From Streptomyces purpureus (GTDB lineage Bacteria > Actinomycetota > Actinomycetes > Streptomycetales > Streptomycetaceae), in contig NZ_BMQQ01000010.1 of the NCBI RefSeq assembly GCF_014648195.1, positions 113,642 through 177,331 of the forward strand: 63,690 nt of DNA, given 5' to 3'. Made by a program: the position numbers and the translations under genes. Below, piece by piece: positions 38,102 to 47,196 of this stretch; the first letter of the stretch is position 1, and the number at the start of each line of letters is the position of its first letter. The notes beneath the pieces are model-generated. The model had not been told where the DNA came from, made no database searches, and saw nothing but the letters and a program-made list of their open reading frames with translations.

Positions 38102-38335
38102 ATGGCGAGTGAACGACAGTCCGCCCCCGAATGCGGGGACCAGGTCTACGACCCGGTCGCCCGTCGGGTCGGGGAGTACCGGGGTGAGGCGGGGCCGTAC
38201 GTGATGCTGCGCCCCCTGGGCGGCGGCCTTGAGTGGGAGGCCGACCCCGCGCGGCTCCGCCCGGCCACCTCCGCCGAGCGCCTGAGCGCCGGGGTGAAGG
38301 CCGCCAACGAGCGGGCCTCGCGGGCGGCCCGATGA
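38102..38335 (+). CDS. Small conserved Streptomyces protein next to XRE-DUF397 unit
   Basis: A 77-residue soluble protein (MASERQSAPECGDQVYDPVARRVGEYRGEAGPYVMLRPLGGGLEWEADPARLRPAT...). I know this pattern as a short conserved protein often near DUF397/XRE genes; no function is known. The ATG has AAGGAG seven bases upstream. Its TGA overlaps the next ATG. It is divergent from the XRE gene, so its promoter may be a target of that regulator. Confidence 0.75.
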   Translation: MASERQSAPECGDQVYDPVARRVGEYRGEAGPYVMLRPLGGGLEWEADPARLRPATSAERLSAGVKAANERASRAAR

Positions 38336-38526
38336 GGCCCGAAGACTTCGATGTCCCCCGCCCGCCGACCCCCACCCCCGGCTGCCCGACCTGCCGCGCC
38401 CTCGCCGACCGCCGCGAAACCGCCCGCCTCCGCCGCGACGGCAGCGCGGAAACGGACGCCAACGTCCTCCTCCGCCGCCACCAGCGCTCGGCTCACGGAA
38501 ACCGCGAACAAAGACAGGCGAGGTGA
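38332..38526 (+). CDS. Small protein, coupled to the preceding gene
   Basis: A 64-residue, Arg-rich protein (MRPEDFDVPRPPTPTPGCPTCRALADRRETARLRRDGSAETDANVLLRRHQRSAH). A Cys-x-x-Cys motif and a following His could bind a metal. It starts within the stop of the upstream gene (ATGA). Function is unknown. Confidence 0.7.
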   Translation: MRPEDFDVPRPPTPTPGCPTCRALADRRETARLRRDGSAETDANVLLRRHQRSAHGNREQRQAR

Positions 38527-38586
38527 CGGCGTCAGTCATACGATCATGCAGTCTCGCCGTAGGCGCGAATCGGGAGGGGAAACAGG

Positions 38587-39996
38587 GTGGGGAAAGCAGA
38601 AAGAAGGAGCGGCAGAGTCGCGACCGCGGTTGCCGTGTCGTGCGCAGCCGTGGTCGGCCTGGTCGTCATGCCCGCGGGGGTGGCGACGGCCAAGCCGATT
38701 GCCACGCCTGCGGATTTCAACGGGGACGGGTTCGCCGACCTGGTCATCCCCGCGCCGGCGGCCAAGGTCGGCAAGGCGGAAGGCGCGGGAGCGGTCGTCG
38801 TCATGTACGGAGCCCCGCAGGGGGTTTCCGTCACGCGTAAGGCCGTCATCACGCAGAACACCGCCGGCGTGCCCGACACCGCCGAGGCCGAGGACCTCTT
38901 CGGTTCTTCGACGGCCTATGCCGACCTGGACAAGGACGGCTTCAGCGACCTGATCGTCGGTACGCCCGACGAGGACCTCACCGGAGCCGTGGACGCCGGT
39001 CTGGTCACCGTGCTCTGGGGCGGCAGGAGCGGCCTCGCAGCGGCGAGCACGCTCCCCGTTCCGAAGGTCACGCGCGGGCGGTACGGCCTGGATGTCGCCG
39101 CGGTGCCGGACAGCGGGGGTCCGCGGGTGCTGGTCGGCGGTTACGACGGGGCGATGGAGTTCAGTGGCACCTTCAAGCGGAACGGTTCGGTCAGCACAAA
39201 GGCGCGTATCGACTTCGGACCCTCAGTCGCCGTCGCCGACTTCGCGGACACCAACCGCGACGGGAGGGCGGAACGGATCACCACCACCGTCCGGCTCGGT
39301 GGCCGCACGGGGGGCCTCGTCTACGTCGACCCCGATTGGGACCGACCTCACCTGCCCCTCGACGGCACCACCACGGCCGTCGGGGATGTGAACGGGGACG
39401 GCTACCAGGACCTTGTCATCGGAGATCCCGACGAACCGGCCGGCGGCACCAACGCCCACCTGGGCGGTGAGATCAGCCTCTGGTACGGCGGCCGGGACGG
39501 TCTCACGGCGGTGTCCGCGCGCATCAGCCAGGACTCGGCCGGTGTCGTCGGTACGTCGGCGAGGTACAACGCGTTCGGCGCCGCGGTCGCCGTCGCCGAC
39601 CTGAACCGGGACGGGCTGGGCGACATCGTCGTCGGTGTGCCTGGCCAGGCGGTGAGCGGCAAGGCCAACGCGGGCGCCGTCGTCGTCATCCCGGGGAGGA
39701 AGACCGGTACCCCGGGCGCGGGCTCGTACCAGCTCACTCAGGACACCGCGTCGGTGCCCGGGGTGTCGGAGCCTGGCGACGGGTTCGGTCACACACTGGC
39801 GGTCGGCGACGTGAAGGTCGACGGTCGTCCCGATCTGATCGTCGGCGCGGAGGGCGAGGACAGCTTCCGCGGCGGACTGTGGGTCCTGCCCGGCTCCGCC
39901 ACCGGACCCACCGGCACCGGCAGCGTGCGACTGACCGCCGGGGCGCTCGGAGTGACCGGGACCCTCCCGCGGGTTGGCGGCGTTCTGCCCTTCTGA
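38587..39996 (+). CDS. Secreted FG-GAP/VCBS repeat protein (integrin-alpha-like beta propeller)
   Basis: A 469-residue secreted protein. The signal peptide (about residues 1-36, VAVSCAAVVGLVVMPAGVATA) precedes six or seven FG-GAP repeats, each with a calcium loop: DFNGDGFADLVI, DLDKDGFSDLIVG, DTNRDGRAE, DVNGDGYQDLVIG, DLNRDGLGDIVVG, DVKVDGRPDLIVG. Such repeats fold into a seven-bladed propeller. Streptomyces has many, of unknown binding partner. No enzymatic domain is attached. The GTG start has GGGAGG upstream; a hairpin follows about 85 bases after the stop. Confidence 0.9.
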   Translation: MGKAERRSGRVATAVAVSCAAVVGLVVMPAGVATAKPIATPADFNGDGFADLVIPAPAAKVGKAEGAGAVVVMYGAPQGVSVTRKAVITQNTAGVPDTAEAEDLFGSSTAYADLDKDGFSDLIVGTPDEDLTGAVDAGLVTVLWGGRSGLAAASTLPVPKVTRGRYGLDVAAVPDSGGPRVLVGGYDGAMEFSGTFKRNGSVSTKARIDFGPSVAVADFADTNRDGRAERITTTVRLGGRTGGLVYVDPDWDRPHLPLDGTTTAVGDVNGDGYQDLVIGDPDEPAGGTNAHLGGEISLWYGGRDGLTAVSARISQDSAGVVGTSARYNAFGAAVAVADLNRDGLGDIVVGVPGQAVSGKANAGAVVVIPGRKTGTPGAGSYQLTQDTASVPGVSEPGDGFGHTLAVGDVKVDGRPDLIVGAEGEDSFRGGLWVLPGSATGPTGTGSVRLTAGALGVTGTLPRVGGVLPF

Positions 39997-40081
39997 GCCC
40001 TGCCGGGCCGCGGGCCCTGCCGGGTGGCGTGCGCCCCGCCGCCGTCCGGGCCTCGCCCCTCGCGGGTCCCGTCCCTTGCCG

Positions 40082-40114
40082 GACATGACCGGCGGCCTAC
40101 CCGCCGGTCATGTC
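40082..40114 (+). terminator. Hairpin terminator after FG-GAP gene
   Basis: GACATGACCGGCGG (40082-40095, 14 bp) pairs perfectly with 40101-40114 around CCTAC. Confidence 0.78.
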
Positions 40115-40193
40115 CCATTGGTCTCAGGATCACCCCCCATCACCCGCGTGCCCACTCCTTCACGGGTAGGTCACAGAATCGACGGGTTCCCCT

Positions 40194-40206
40194 ATCATCG
40201 AATGAT
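40194..40206. promoter_or_regulatory. Palindrome upstream of the polysaccharide operon
   Basis: ATCAT-cga-ATGAT lies 57 bases before the first gene of the operon, in an unusually A/T-rich patch. It is likely a promoter or operator element; no known regulator site matches. Confidence 0.35.
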
Positions 40207-40262
40207 TTCGGCCGGTACCGTCCTGTAGCGGCAAGACTCAGGGGGAGACCGGGGGGTCCGAG

Positions 40263-41351
40263 TTGAGCGCTGTGCGAATTCGTGTCGTCATGCCCGGGGA
40301 GCTGAGCGACAGGGAGACAGAAGCCTGGCGGGAGCTGCGGGCCAAGTCCGGGGCGCCCGCGAATCCGTTCATGGAGCCGGAGTTCACCCGCGCCGTCGCC
40401 GCCGTGCGGCCGCGCGCGCGGGTGGCTGTGCTGTGGGAGGACGGGGAGCCCGTCGGGTTCTTTCCGTACGAGAGGGGGGCGCTCGGGCACGGGCGGGCCA
40501 TAGGGCTCGGGGTGTCCGACTGCCAAGGGGTCGTCCTGCGGCCGGGGCTGCGGACCTCGGCGCGGGCGCTGCTGCGGGCCTGCGCCCTCGCCGCCTGGGA
40601 GTTCGACAACCTGGAGGCCGGGCAGAGCACCTTCACGCCGCTCGCCGCCGAGCAGGTCGCCTCGCCCGTCATCGACGTAGGGGAGGGATACGCGGCGTAC
40701 GAGAGCCTGCTGCGCGCCCAGTCGCCCAAGTTCCTGCGCACCACCCTCGCCAAGGAGCGCAAGCTGGCCCGCCTGGGTGGCGGCGAGGTGCGGTTCGTCT
40801 TCGACGAACGGGACCCGAAGGTGCTCGCCACCCTCATGGAGTGGAAGTCCGCGCAGTACCGCAGGACCGGCCGCCGCGACCGGTTCGCCAAGGAGTGGAT
40901 CACCACCCTCGTCCGGCGGCTGCACGAGCTGCGCGCGCCCGGCTGCTCCGGCGTGCTGTCCGTGCTGTACGTCGGCGACCGGCCGATCGCCGCCCACTTC
41001 GGGCTGCGCTCGGCGACCGTACTGTCCTGCTGGTTCCCGGCGTACGACCCGGACTACGCCAAGTTCTCGCCCGGCCTCATCCTGCATCTGCGGATGGCGG
41101 AGGCGGCGGCCGCCGCCGGGATCGGGATGCTCGACCTCGGGCGGGGCGACGCCGAGTACAAGGACGCGCTCAAGACCGGGGAGCTGCGCGTCTACGAGGG
41201 GTCGGCGGTCCGGCCCGGGATAAGGGCCGGGCTGTACTGGCTCAGCCGCGAGCCCGCCCGCCGCACCCACAGCTTCGTCCGCAGCAGGCCCAGGCTCGCC
41301 GGCTACGGACGCCAGGCGCTCAACCGCATCGGCCGCATCCGGGGCATCTGA
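40263..41351 (+). CDS. GNAT-fold acetyltransferase, CelD/BcsL (FemAB-like) family
   Basis: A 362-residue protein with the two-lobed GNAT fold of cellulose-biosynthesis CelD/BcsL proteins. The segments PFMEPEFTRAVAAVRPRARVAVLWEDGEPVGFFPYER, SPKFLRTTLAKERKLARLGG, VLSVLYVGDRPIAAHFGLRS and CWFPAYDPDYAKFSPGLILHLRMAEAAAAAGIGMLDLGRGDAEYKDALKTGE are diagnostic. It probably acylates a surface sugar. The start is uncertain: TTG at 40263 is best placed behind GGGGGG, and a GTG at 40272 is possible. It heads a six-gene surface-polysaccharide operon. Confidence 0.85.
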   Translation: MSAVRIRVVMPGELSDRETEAWRELRAKSGAPANPFMEPEFTRAVAAVRPRARVAVLWEDGEPVGFFPYERGALGHGRAIGLGVSDCQGVVLRPGLRTSARALLRACALAAWEFDNLEAGQSTFTPLAAEQVASPVIDVGEGYAAYESLLRAQSPKFLRTTLAKERKLARLGGGEVRFVFDERDPKVLATLMEWKSAQYRRTGRRDRFAKEWITTLVRRLHELRAPGCSGVLSVLYVGDRPIAAHFGLRSATVLSCWFPAYDPDYAKFSPGLILHLRMAEAAAAAGIGMLDLGRGDAEYKDALKTGELRVYEGSAVRPGIRAGLYWLSREPARRTHSFVRSRPRLAGYGRQALNRIGRIRGI

Positions 41352-41401
41352 CCGGCCACGTAGGGCAGTTCTGTCGCGCAAGCCAGTTCTGGGGGGAACG
41401 C

Positions 41402-42658
41402 ATGAAGAGCATGCACGTCGTCGAGATCGACCTCGACGCGCCCGACGGCGGGATCATCGCCTTCCGGGCCGGGCCCGGCGGCCCGCCCGTCGACGCGGAG
41501 ACCGCCGGGGACCTCTACGCCCTCGTCCGCCTGCGCGGCCGGCCCGCCGCTACCGTCGTCGGCCACGTACCGGCCGGTGAGGACGCCGCCGCCGTCCTCG
41601 CCGCCCTCGCCCGTGAGCGTCTGCGGGCCGCGCCGCCGCCCGTGCCGGAGGCCCGCGGCGACCTGCCCCGTACCAGCGTTGTCGTCGCCACCCGCGAACG
41701 CGCCGACCAGCTCGCCCGGGCCCTGGACTCGCTCCTCGACCAGGACCATCCCGACTACGAGATCGTCGTCGTCGACAACGCGCCCCTCACCGGCGCCACA
41801 GAAGAGCTTGTGACCCGTAAGTACCAGGGCCGCGTCCGGTACGTACGGGAGGACGTGCCCGGTCTCGCCGTCGCCCACAACCGCGGGCTGGCCGTCGCCG
41901 ACGGCGCCGTCATCGCCTTCACCGACGACGACGTCGTCGCCGACCCGCAGTGGCTGACCGCGCTCACCGCGCCCTTCGCCCAGGACCCCCGGCTCGGCTG
42001 CGTCACCGGCCTGATCCTGCCCGCCCGGCTCACCACCCCGGCGCAGATCCTGCTCGAAAGCCACGGCGGCTTCGCCAAGGGCTTCGCGCCCCGCCACTAC
42101 GACCCCGCCCGGCCACCCGCCGACGAGCCGCTGTTCCCCTTCACGGCCGGCAGCTTCGGCTCCGGCGCCAACATGGCCTTCCGTACCACCGCACTGCGGG
42201 CCGTCGGCGGCTTCGACCCCGCCACCGGCACCGGCACCCCCGCCAAGGGCGGCGACGACCTGTACGCCTTCGTCGCCGTCCTCGCCGCCGGGTTCCGGCT
42301 GCGGTACACCCCCGACGCCCTGGTCTGGCACCACCACCGCGAGACCTGGCAGGACCTGCGCAACCAGGCCTACGGCTACGGCGCCGGACTCACCGCGTAC
42401 CTCACCGCCCTGCTCGTACGCCGCCCGGCGCTGCTGCCCGCGCTGCTCGCCCGGCTCCCACGCGGGCTCGTCCACGCTCGGAACATGACCGCGCGGCGCG
42501 AGGGCACCCCCCACGTCCCAGGCACGCACGCCGAGCAGCACCCGTGGCCGCGCAGCCTGTCGCGGCTGGAGCGGCGCGGCATGCTGTACGGCCCCCTCGG
42601 GTATGCCAAGGCCCGCCTGCGCACGTGCCGCACCAGAAGCTGCCTGGAGGCGCGATGA
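41402..42658 (+). CDS. Family 2 glycosyltransferase
   Basis: A 418-residue GT-A glycosyltransferase. An N-terminal 95-residue extension precedes the catalytic domain, which starts TSVVVATRERADQLARALDSLLDQDHPDYEIVVVDN. The nucleotide-sugar DxD-like acids are in AFTDDDVVADPQW. GSGANMAFRTTALRAVGGFDPATGTG and KGGDDLYAFVAVLAAGFRLRYTPDALVWHHHRETW are the acceptor-side motifs. It should transfer one sugar to a surface glycan at the inner membrane face. Its stop overlaps the deacetylase start (ATGA). Confidence 0.92.
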   Translation: MKSMHVVEIDLDAPDGGIIAFRAGPGGPPVDAETAGDLYALVRLRGRPAATVVGHVPAGEDAAAVLAALARERLRAAPPPVPEARGDLPRTSVVVATRERADQLARALDSLLDQDHPDYEIVVVDNAPLTGATEELVTRKYQGRVRYVREDVPGLAVAHNRGLAVADGAVIAFTDDDVVADPQWLTALTAPFAQDPRLGCVTGLILPARLTTPAQILLESHGGFAKGFAPRHYDPARPPADEPLFPFTAGSFGSGANMAFRTTALRAVGGFDPATGTGTPAKGGDDLYAFVAVLAAGFRLRYTPDALVWHHHRETWQDLRNQAYGYGAGLTAYLTALLVRRPALLPALLARLPRGLVHARNMTARREGTPHVPGTHAEQHPWPRSLSRLERRGMLYGPLGYAKARLRTCRTRSCLEAR

Positions 42659-43464
42659 CTCCTCGTACCCCAGCGCCCCGCATTCCCGTGCTCCTCTACC
42701 ACGCCGTGATGGAGGACCCACCGGACTGGATCGCCGAATTCACCGTCACACCAAGGCAGTTCGAGGCACAGCTCGACGCGATCGTGGCCAGCGGGCGCAC
42801 CGCCGTGCCCATCAGCGTCCTCGCCGACCACCTGGCGGGCAGGGGCGACCTGCCCGAGCGGCCGGTGGTACTGACCTTCGACGACGGCTTCGCCGACCTT
42901 CCCGGCCCGACCGCCGAGGCGCTCGCCTCCCGCTCCCTGCCCGCCACCGCCTATCTGACGACCGGCGCGATCACTCCGGGCCGGGCCTGCCTTCTGCCGC
43001 CCGCGCCGATGATGGCGCTGGGGCAGGCGCCGCTGCTGGAGCAGTACGGCCTGGAGGTCGGCGGTCACACCGTCACCCATCCGCAGCTCGACACCCTGTC
43101 CGCCGGGGCCGTACGCCGTGAATTACGGGAATCCAAGGCGATGCTGGAGGACGTCCTCGGGCACGAGGTGGAGCATCTTGCCTATCCGCACGGCTACAAC
43201 AGCCGGGCCGTGCGACGGGCCGCCCTCGATGCCGGATACGCCTCAGCGGTCGCCGTACGCCACGCCCTGAGCTCCCGGCGCGACGAGCCCTACCGCATCG
43301 CCCGGCTCATCCTGCGCCGCACCCACACCGTCGCCGACATCGAGACCTGGATGGAGGGGCGCGGCGCGAAGGCCGCGCCGTACCCCGACTCGCTGCCGAC
43401 CGTCGGCTGGCGGCTCTACCGGCGGACGCGCGCGCTGGTGCGCGGAGTGGAGTTCGCGGGGTGA
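42655..43464 (+). CDS. Polysaccharide deacetylase (NodB/CE4 family), with TTA codon
   Basis: A 269-residue carbohydrate esterase. Motif 1 is VVLTFDDGFADL, with the catalytic base and a metal Asp. Motif 2 is GGHTVTHPQL, whose histidines bind the metal, and motif 3 is AYPHGYNS. No signal peptide is visible, so it acts inside or leaves with a partner. It would remove acetyl groups from N-acetyl sugars in the growing glycan. Codon 157 (43123-43125) is TTA, which ties its translation to bldA. It overlaps both neighbours by four bases. Confidence 0.92.
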   Translation: MTPRTPAPRIPVLLYHAVMEDPPDWIAEFTVTPRQFEAQLDAIVASGRTAVPISVLADHLAGRGDLPERPVVLTFDDGFADLPGPTAEALASRSLPATAYLTTGAITPGRACLLPPAPMMALGQAPLLEQYGLEVGGHTVTHPQLDTLSAGAVRRELRESKAMLEDVLGHEVEHLAYPHGYNSRAVRRAALDAGYASAVAVRHALSSRRDEPYRIARLILRRTHTVADIETWMEGRGAKAAPYPDSLPTVGWRLYRRTRALVRGVEFAG

Positions 43465-45635
43465 TGAAGCGCGGGGTGGTGAAGCGCGTGTCGGAGGGGT
43501 TCGAGGGCCGGGCGCTGGTGAGCGGTGGGTCGGTGAGCGGTGGGTCGGTGAACAGCGCGCCGGCGGGCAGCGGGTCGGCGACGAGCGTGCCGCCGGGGCC
43601 CGCCCCGCACGGCGGCGGCACGCCTCCGCCACACGTGCGGCGTACCGCTGTGCCCGACCTCGCCTGGCTTCCGCCGGCCCTGCTGCTGCTCGGCCTCGGC
43701 CTGTGGGCGTACGCCCTGCCCCGGATCGACTTCCGCACCATGGACGACTACGGGCTCCTCGACCGGCTGCCCGCCGCCTTCTACGCCTCCCTGCTCGTCC
43801 TCACCGCCGGGTTCCTGGTGTCGCTGCGGCGCGCCGGGACCTCGCCGGGCTGGCCGCTCGCCCACTGCGTCGCGCTGCTCGTCGCGCTCAAGGCGCCCCC
43901 GGCCGTGCTGTACGACTCCGTGCGCTACCCGTGGGCGTCCAAGCACGACGCCGTCGTCAACACCATGCTCGGGGTCGGCGAGTTGCGGCCGAACGCGGCC
44001 CTGTCCGGGAACATGTCGGCCTACGACCAGTGGCCGGGCTTCTTCACGCTGAACGCCGCGCTCGTCCGCGCCTTCGGCGTCGAGTCCACCGCCGTCTACC
44101 TCAACTGGGCGCCGATCGTCCTCGGCCTGATCACGCTGCCCGTGCTCGTACTGATCTACCGCACCTTCACCGAGGACTGGCGGCTGGTGTGGACGGCCGT
44201 CTGGATCTTCCAGCTCGCCAACTGGGTGGGCCAGGACTATCTGGCGCCGCAGGGCTTCGCGTACGTCCTGCACCTGAGCGTACTCGCGGTCGTGCTGCGG
44301 CACTTCGTACGGCCCGGCTCGGCGGGGCGGCTGCGCGACCGGGCGTATCTCGACCCGGCCGCGGCCGCCGTGCCGCCGCCGACCGGGCCGCGGCAGCGCG
44401 CGGTCTGCGTGCTGATCCTCGCCCCGCTGATCGCCGCGATCAACGCCGCCCACCAGCTCACACCGGTCATGCTCTGTGCCGCACTCTTCGTCCTCAGCCT
44501 CACCCGCCGCTACCGCAACTACGGTCTCCTGGTCGTCTCCGGGCTGCTGATGCTCACCTGGGACCTGACGATGGGGCGGCCGCTGTTCCTGGAGACCCTC
44601 GGCACGCTGCGCGAGTCGATCGGCGAGCTGACCGAGAACTCCCGCGCCGGGTACGCCGGCCAGCTCACGGGACCCGGCCCCGAGCTGGCCGGCCGGGCCA
44701 ACATCGCCATGGTCCTCGCCGTCGTCGCGCTCGCCGGGATCGCCGTGCTCGGCCGCCGCCGGCTGACCCGTAGCGCGCTGCCGCTGCTGCTGGTCTCGAT
44801 CGCCCCGGTCCCGCTCTTCGCGGTCAACGACTACGGCGGCGAAATGCTCTTCCGGGTCTACCTCTTCGGGCTGCCCGGCGCCGCGTTCTTCGCCGCGGCG
44901 GCGCTGGTGCCCGCCACCGCCGGCGCCCACCGCAGCCGCGGCGGCCTCGCCCGGCGCCGGACCGCGGCCGTCGCCCTGCCGGTCGTCATCGTCGCCCTGG
45001 CGGCCGGTTTCCTGCCCTCGTACTACGGCAAGGAGACGATGTACTACACCCCGCCCGCCGAGACGGAGCTGGTCACCCGCGCCATCGACCGGCTGCCCAA
45101 GGACGGTCTGATCCTCGCCACCTCCGGCTCCTTCCCGCAGGCGCTGCACCGCTACGACCAGGTCGAGCACTGGTTCTTCGCCGAGCAGGAGCTGCCCGAG
45201 AACGAGAAGATGCTCGTCGACCCGGCGCGGTATCTCGCCGACGGGATCCCGCCCGGCACCACCGCCCATGTCGTCCTCACCCGCACCCAGGACATCTACA
45301 CGGCGGGCGAGGGCCTGCTACCGCCGGGCGGCTTCGCGACCCTGCGCGCCCGGTTGAAGGCCTCCCCGCTCTTCACGACCGTCGAGGAACACCCGTACGG
45401 GATCGTCCTCGCGTACACCCCGGCGCCGGCGGCGTCCCGCCCGGCCCCAGCCACCCCAGCTACCTCAGCGCCGGGCGCGGCCCCGGCGACCCGCGCAGCC
45501 CCAGCGCCCCGCGCGGCCTCGGTCACGTCAGCATCCCGCGTGGCCTCAGCGGCCGCAGCGACCCGTTCAACCCCAGCCACCCCAGCCACCCCAGTGGCCC
45601 CCGCAGCCCCAGCGACCTCAGGCGGTACACCGTGA
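43461..45635 (+). CDS. Polytopic membrane protein of surface-polysaccharide operon
   Basis: A 724-residue protein. The N-terminus is a Gly/Ser-rich segment of about 55 residues with a doubled 15-base repeat (43518-43532, 43533-43547). Ten or more membrane segments follow (LPPALLLLGLGLWAYAL, AFYASLLVLTAGFLVSL, ...). A soluble stretch (ETELVTRAIDRLPKDGLILATSGSFPQALHRY...) lies near the end, before a 70-residue Ala/Pro/Thr-rich tail. This layout resembles GT-C glycosyltransferases or O-antigen-polymerase-like proteins, but I see no sure catalytic motif. It overlaps the deacetylase stop and the next gene. Confidence 0.8.
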   Translation: MMKRGVVKRVSEGFEGRALVSGGSVSGGSVNSAPAGSGSATSVPPGPAPHGGGTPPPHVRRTAVPDLAWLPPALLLLGLGLWAYALPRIDFRTMDDYGLLDRLPAAFYASLLVLTAGFLVSLRRAGTSPGWPLAHCVALLVALKAPPAVLYDSVRYPWASKHDAVVNTMLGVGELRPNAALSGNMSAYDQWPGFFTLNAALVRAFGVESTAVYLNWAPIVLGLITLPVLVLIYRTFTEDWRLVWTAVWIFQLANWVGQDYLAPQGFAYVLHLSVLAVVLRHFVRPGSAGRLRDRAYLDPAAAAVPPPTGPRQRAVCVLILAPLIAAINAAHQLTPVMLCAALFVLSLTRRYRNYGLLVVSGLLMLTWDLTMGRPLFLETLGTLRESIGELTENSRAGYAGQLTGPGPELAGRANIAMVLAVVALAGIAVLGRRRLTRSALPLLLVSIAPVPLFAVNDYGGEMLFRVYLFGLPGAAFFAAAALVPATAGAHRSRGGLARRRTAAVALPVVIVALAAGFLPSYYGKETMYYTPPAETELVTRAIDRLPKDGLILATSGSFPQALHRYDQVEHWFFAEQELPENEKMLVDPARYLADGIPPGTTAHVVLTRTQDIYTAGEGLLPPGGFATLRARLKASPLFTTVEEHPYGIVLAYTPAPAASRPAPATPATSAPGAAPATRAAPAPRAASVTSASRVASAAAATRSTPATPATPVAPAAPATSGGTP

Positions 45636-46036
45636 ACCTCGCCCAGAACCGGATCAGAGGAGCCGTCGCCGTCTCCGGCTGGGTGGCCCTCGCGGCGAGC
45701 CTGCTGCCCGGCGGCTCGCCCCTGCGCTGGCTGCCCGTGCTGCTCTTCGTCTGCTTCGGACCCGGCCTCGCCCTGCTTCATCCCCAGCCGCACGGGCTGC
45801 GCCCCGGCGCCCGTCTGGAGGCGTTCGCGCTGGCCGCGCCGATCAGCCTCTCCCTCGCCACGCTCACCGCCACCTCCCTCTTCCTGGTCGAGTCGTTCTC
45901 CGCGACCGCGTTCCTCGTTCCGCTCGCCGCCTTCGCCACCGTCGTCGCCCTGATGCCCGGCCTGCCGCTGCCCGCCGCCACCCGCGGCGCGGTGGAGCGC
46001 ACCCGCGTCAAACGCCCGTCCGGCGGTGGCCGATGA
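45632..46036 (+). CDS. Small membrane protein of polysaccharide operon
   Basis: A 134-residue protein with about four hydrophobic segments (AVAVSGWVALAASLLPG, LPVLLFVCFGPGLALL, FALAAPISLSLATLTATSLFLV, AFLVPLAAFATVVALMPGLPL). I recognise no family. The GTG start overlaps the preceding stop and its own TGA overlaps the start of the GH26-like gene, so it belongs firmly to the operon. Confidence 0.72.
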   Translation: MNLAQNRIRGAVAVSGWVALAASLLPGGSPLRWLPVLLFVCFGPGLALLHPQPHGLRPGARLEAFALAAPISLSLATLTATSLFLVESFSATAFLVPLAAFATVVALMPGLPLPAATRGAVERTRVKRPSGGGR

Positions 46037-47196
46037 GCGGACGCCACGCCCCGCGCCGACGGCTGCCATCCCGCCTGTCGTCCCGGTTTCCGTACCGGCC
46101 GGCGTACACCGCCGCCGTGCTGATCGCCGTCGCCGCACTGATCGCCGGGCTCGGCCTGTGGGCCACCAGCTCGGGCGGAGAGGGGGACGACGCCCGCCCC
46201 GCGGCGGGCGAGTTGCCCCGCAACGCCGTCTCCGGGGAGCCGCCCGAGGGACCCTGCGCCCCGGACGCCAAACTCGTGCCGCCGTGCGGGGCCTGGTGGG
46301 GCGCGTACATCCCGTACGACGGAGACGGCTCGCTCACCGAGCCCGTGTACGCCTTCGAGAAGAAGATCGGCCGCCGGCTGGACCTCGTCTACACGTACCA
46401 CGACATGTCCGGCAACGAGCTCGACGGAACGCTCCTCACCCCCGACGAGCAGGTCCTCGGCCGGGACCGGATGCTGATGCTGGCCTGGGAGTCCACGGTG
46501 TGGAAGGAGCCGCACCACGCCGGGTACACCGAGACCCAGCTCGGCTGGAAGAACATCGCCTCCGGGCGGTACGACACGGAGATCCTCGACCCGCAGATCC
46601 GCCGCATCAAGGCGTACGGCAAACGGGTCTTCCTCTCCTTCGACCAGGAGGTCGACGCCCGGATCAAGGAGGGCGCGGGCACCCCGGCCGAGTACGTCGC
46701 CGCCTACCGCCACCTCCACGACCGGTTCAAGCGGATCGGCGCCGACAACGTGGTGTGGGTGTGGACGGTGTCCGGTTATCTCGGCAGCGCGGAGCTGATG
46801 AAACAGCTCTACCCCGGGGACGCGTACGTCGACTGGATCGGCATGGACCAGTACAACTACTTCGTCTGCCACGACACCACCGACTGGAAGGACTTCGACC
46901 GCAGCCAGCGGCCCACGTACGACTGGCTGCTGGCCAACGTCTCGGCGACGAAACCGGTGATGATGGCGGAGTTCGCGACCGTCCCGGACCCGGCGGACGC
47001 CGACCGGCAGCGCGACTGGTACACCGCCATCCCGGAGGTGGTCCGGACCCTGCCGAAGGCCCGGGCGCTGGTCCACTGGAACCGCTCGGTCCCCGGCCGC
47101 GGCTGCGACCTGACCGTCAACAGCGGCCCGGGACTGGAGGGCTACCGCACCGCCGGACAGGACCGGTATTTCGCGCAGCCCGTCCCCAACCGCTAG
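46033..47196 (+). CDS. Membrane-anchored glycoside hydrolase, GH26-like
   Basis: A 387-residue protein. A single hydrophobic segment (residues 27-46, TAAVLIAVAALIAGLGLWA) serves as signal anchor. A TIM-barrel with GH26-like marks follows: CGAWWGAYIPYDGDGSL at the start, the probable acid/base Glu in FLSFDQEVDA, GADNVVWVWTVSG, YVDWIGMDQYN and the probable nucleophile in VMMAEFATV. GH26 enzymes are beta-mannanases and related. Here it more likely trims or releases the operon's own glycan. It is the last gene of the operon, and its TAG forms a shared CTAG with the convergent candidate immunity gene. Confidence 0.85.
   Translation: MSGRHAPRRRLPSRLSSRFPYRPAYTAAVLIAVAALIAGLGLWATSSGGEGDDARPAAGELPRNAVSGEPPEGPCAPDAKLVPPCGAWWGAYIPYDGDGSLTEPVYAFEKKIGRRLDLVYTYHDMSGNELDGTLLTPDEQVLGRDRMLMLAWESTVWKEPHHAGYTETQLGWKNIASGRYDTEILDPQIRRIKAYGKRVFLSFDQEVDARIKEGAGTPAEYVAAYRHLHDRFKRIGADNVVWVWTVSGYLGSAELMKQLYPGDAYVDWIGMDQYNYFVCHDTTDWKDFDRSQRPTYDWLLANVSATKPVMMAEFATVPDPADADRQRDWYTAIPEVVRTLPKARALVHWNRSVPGRGCDLTVNSGPGLEGYRTAGQDRYFAQPVPNR

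Noticed and set aside
33013..38530. Integrated element with attachment sites
   Set aside because: Gene content and decay suggest an accessory region, but I found no integrase, transposase, terminal inverted repeats or direct att repeats; bldA is 20 kb away and intact.
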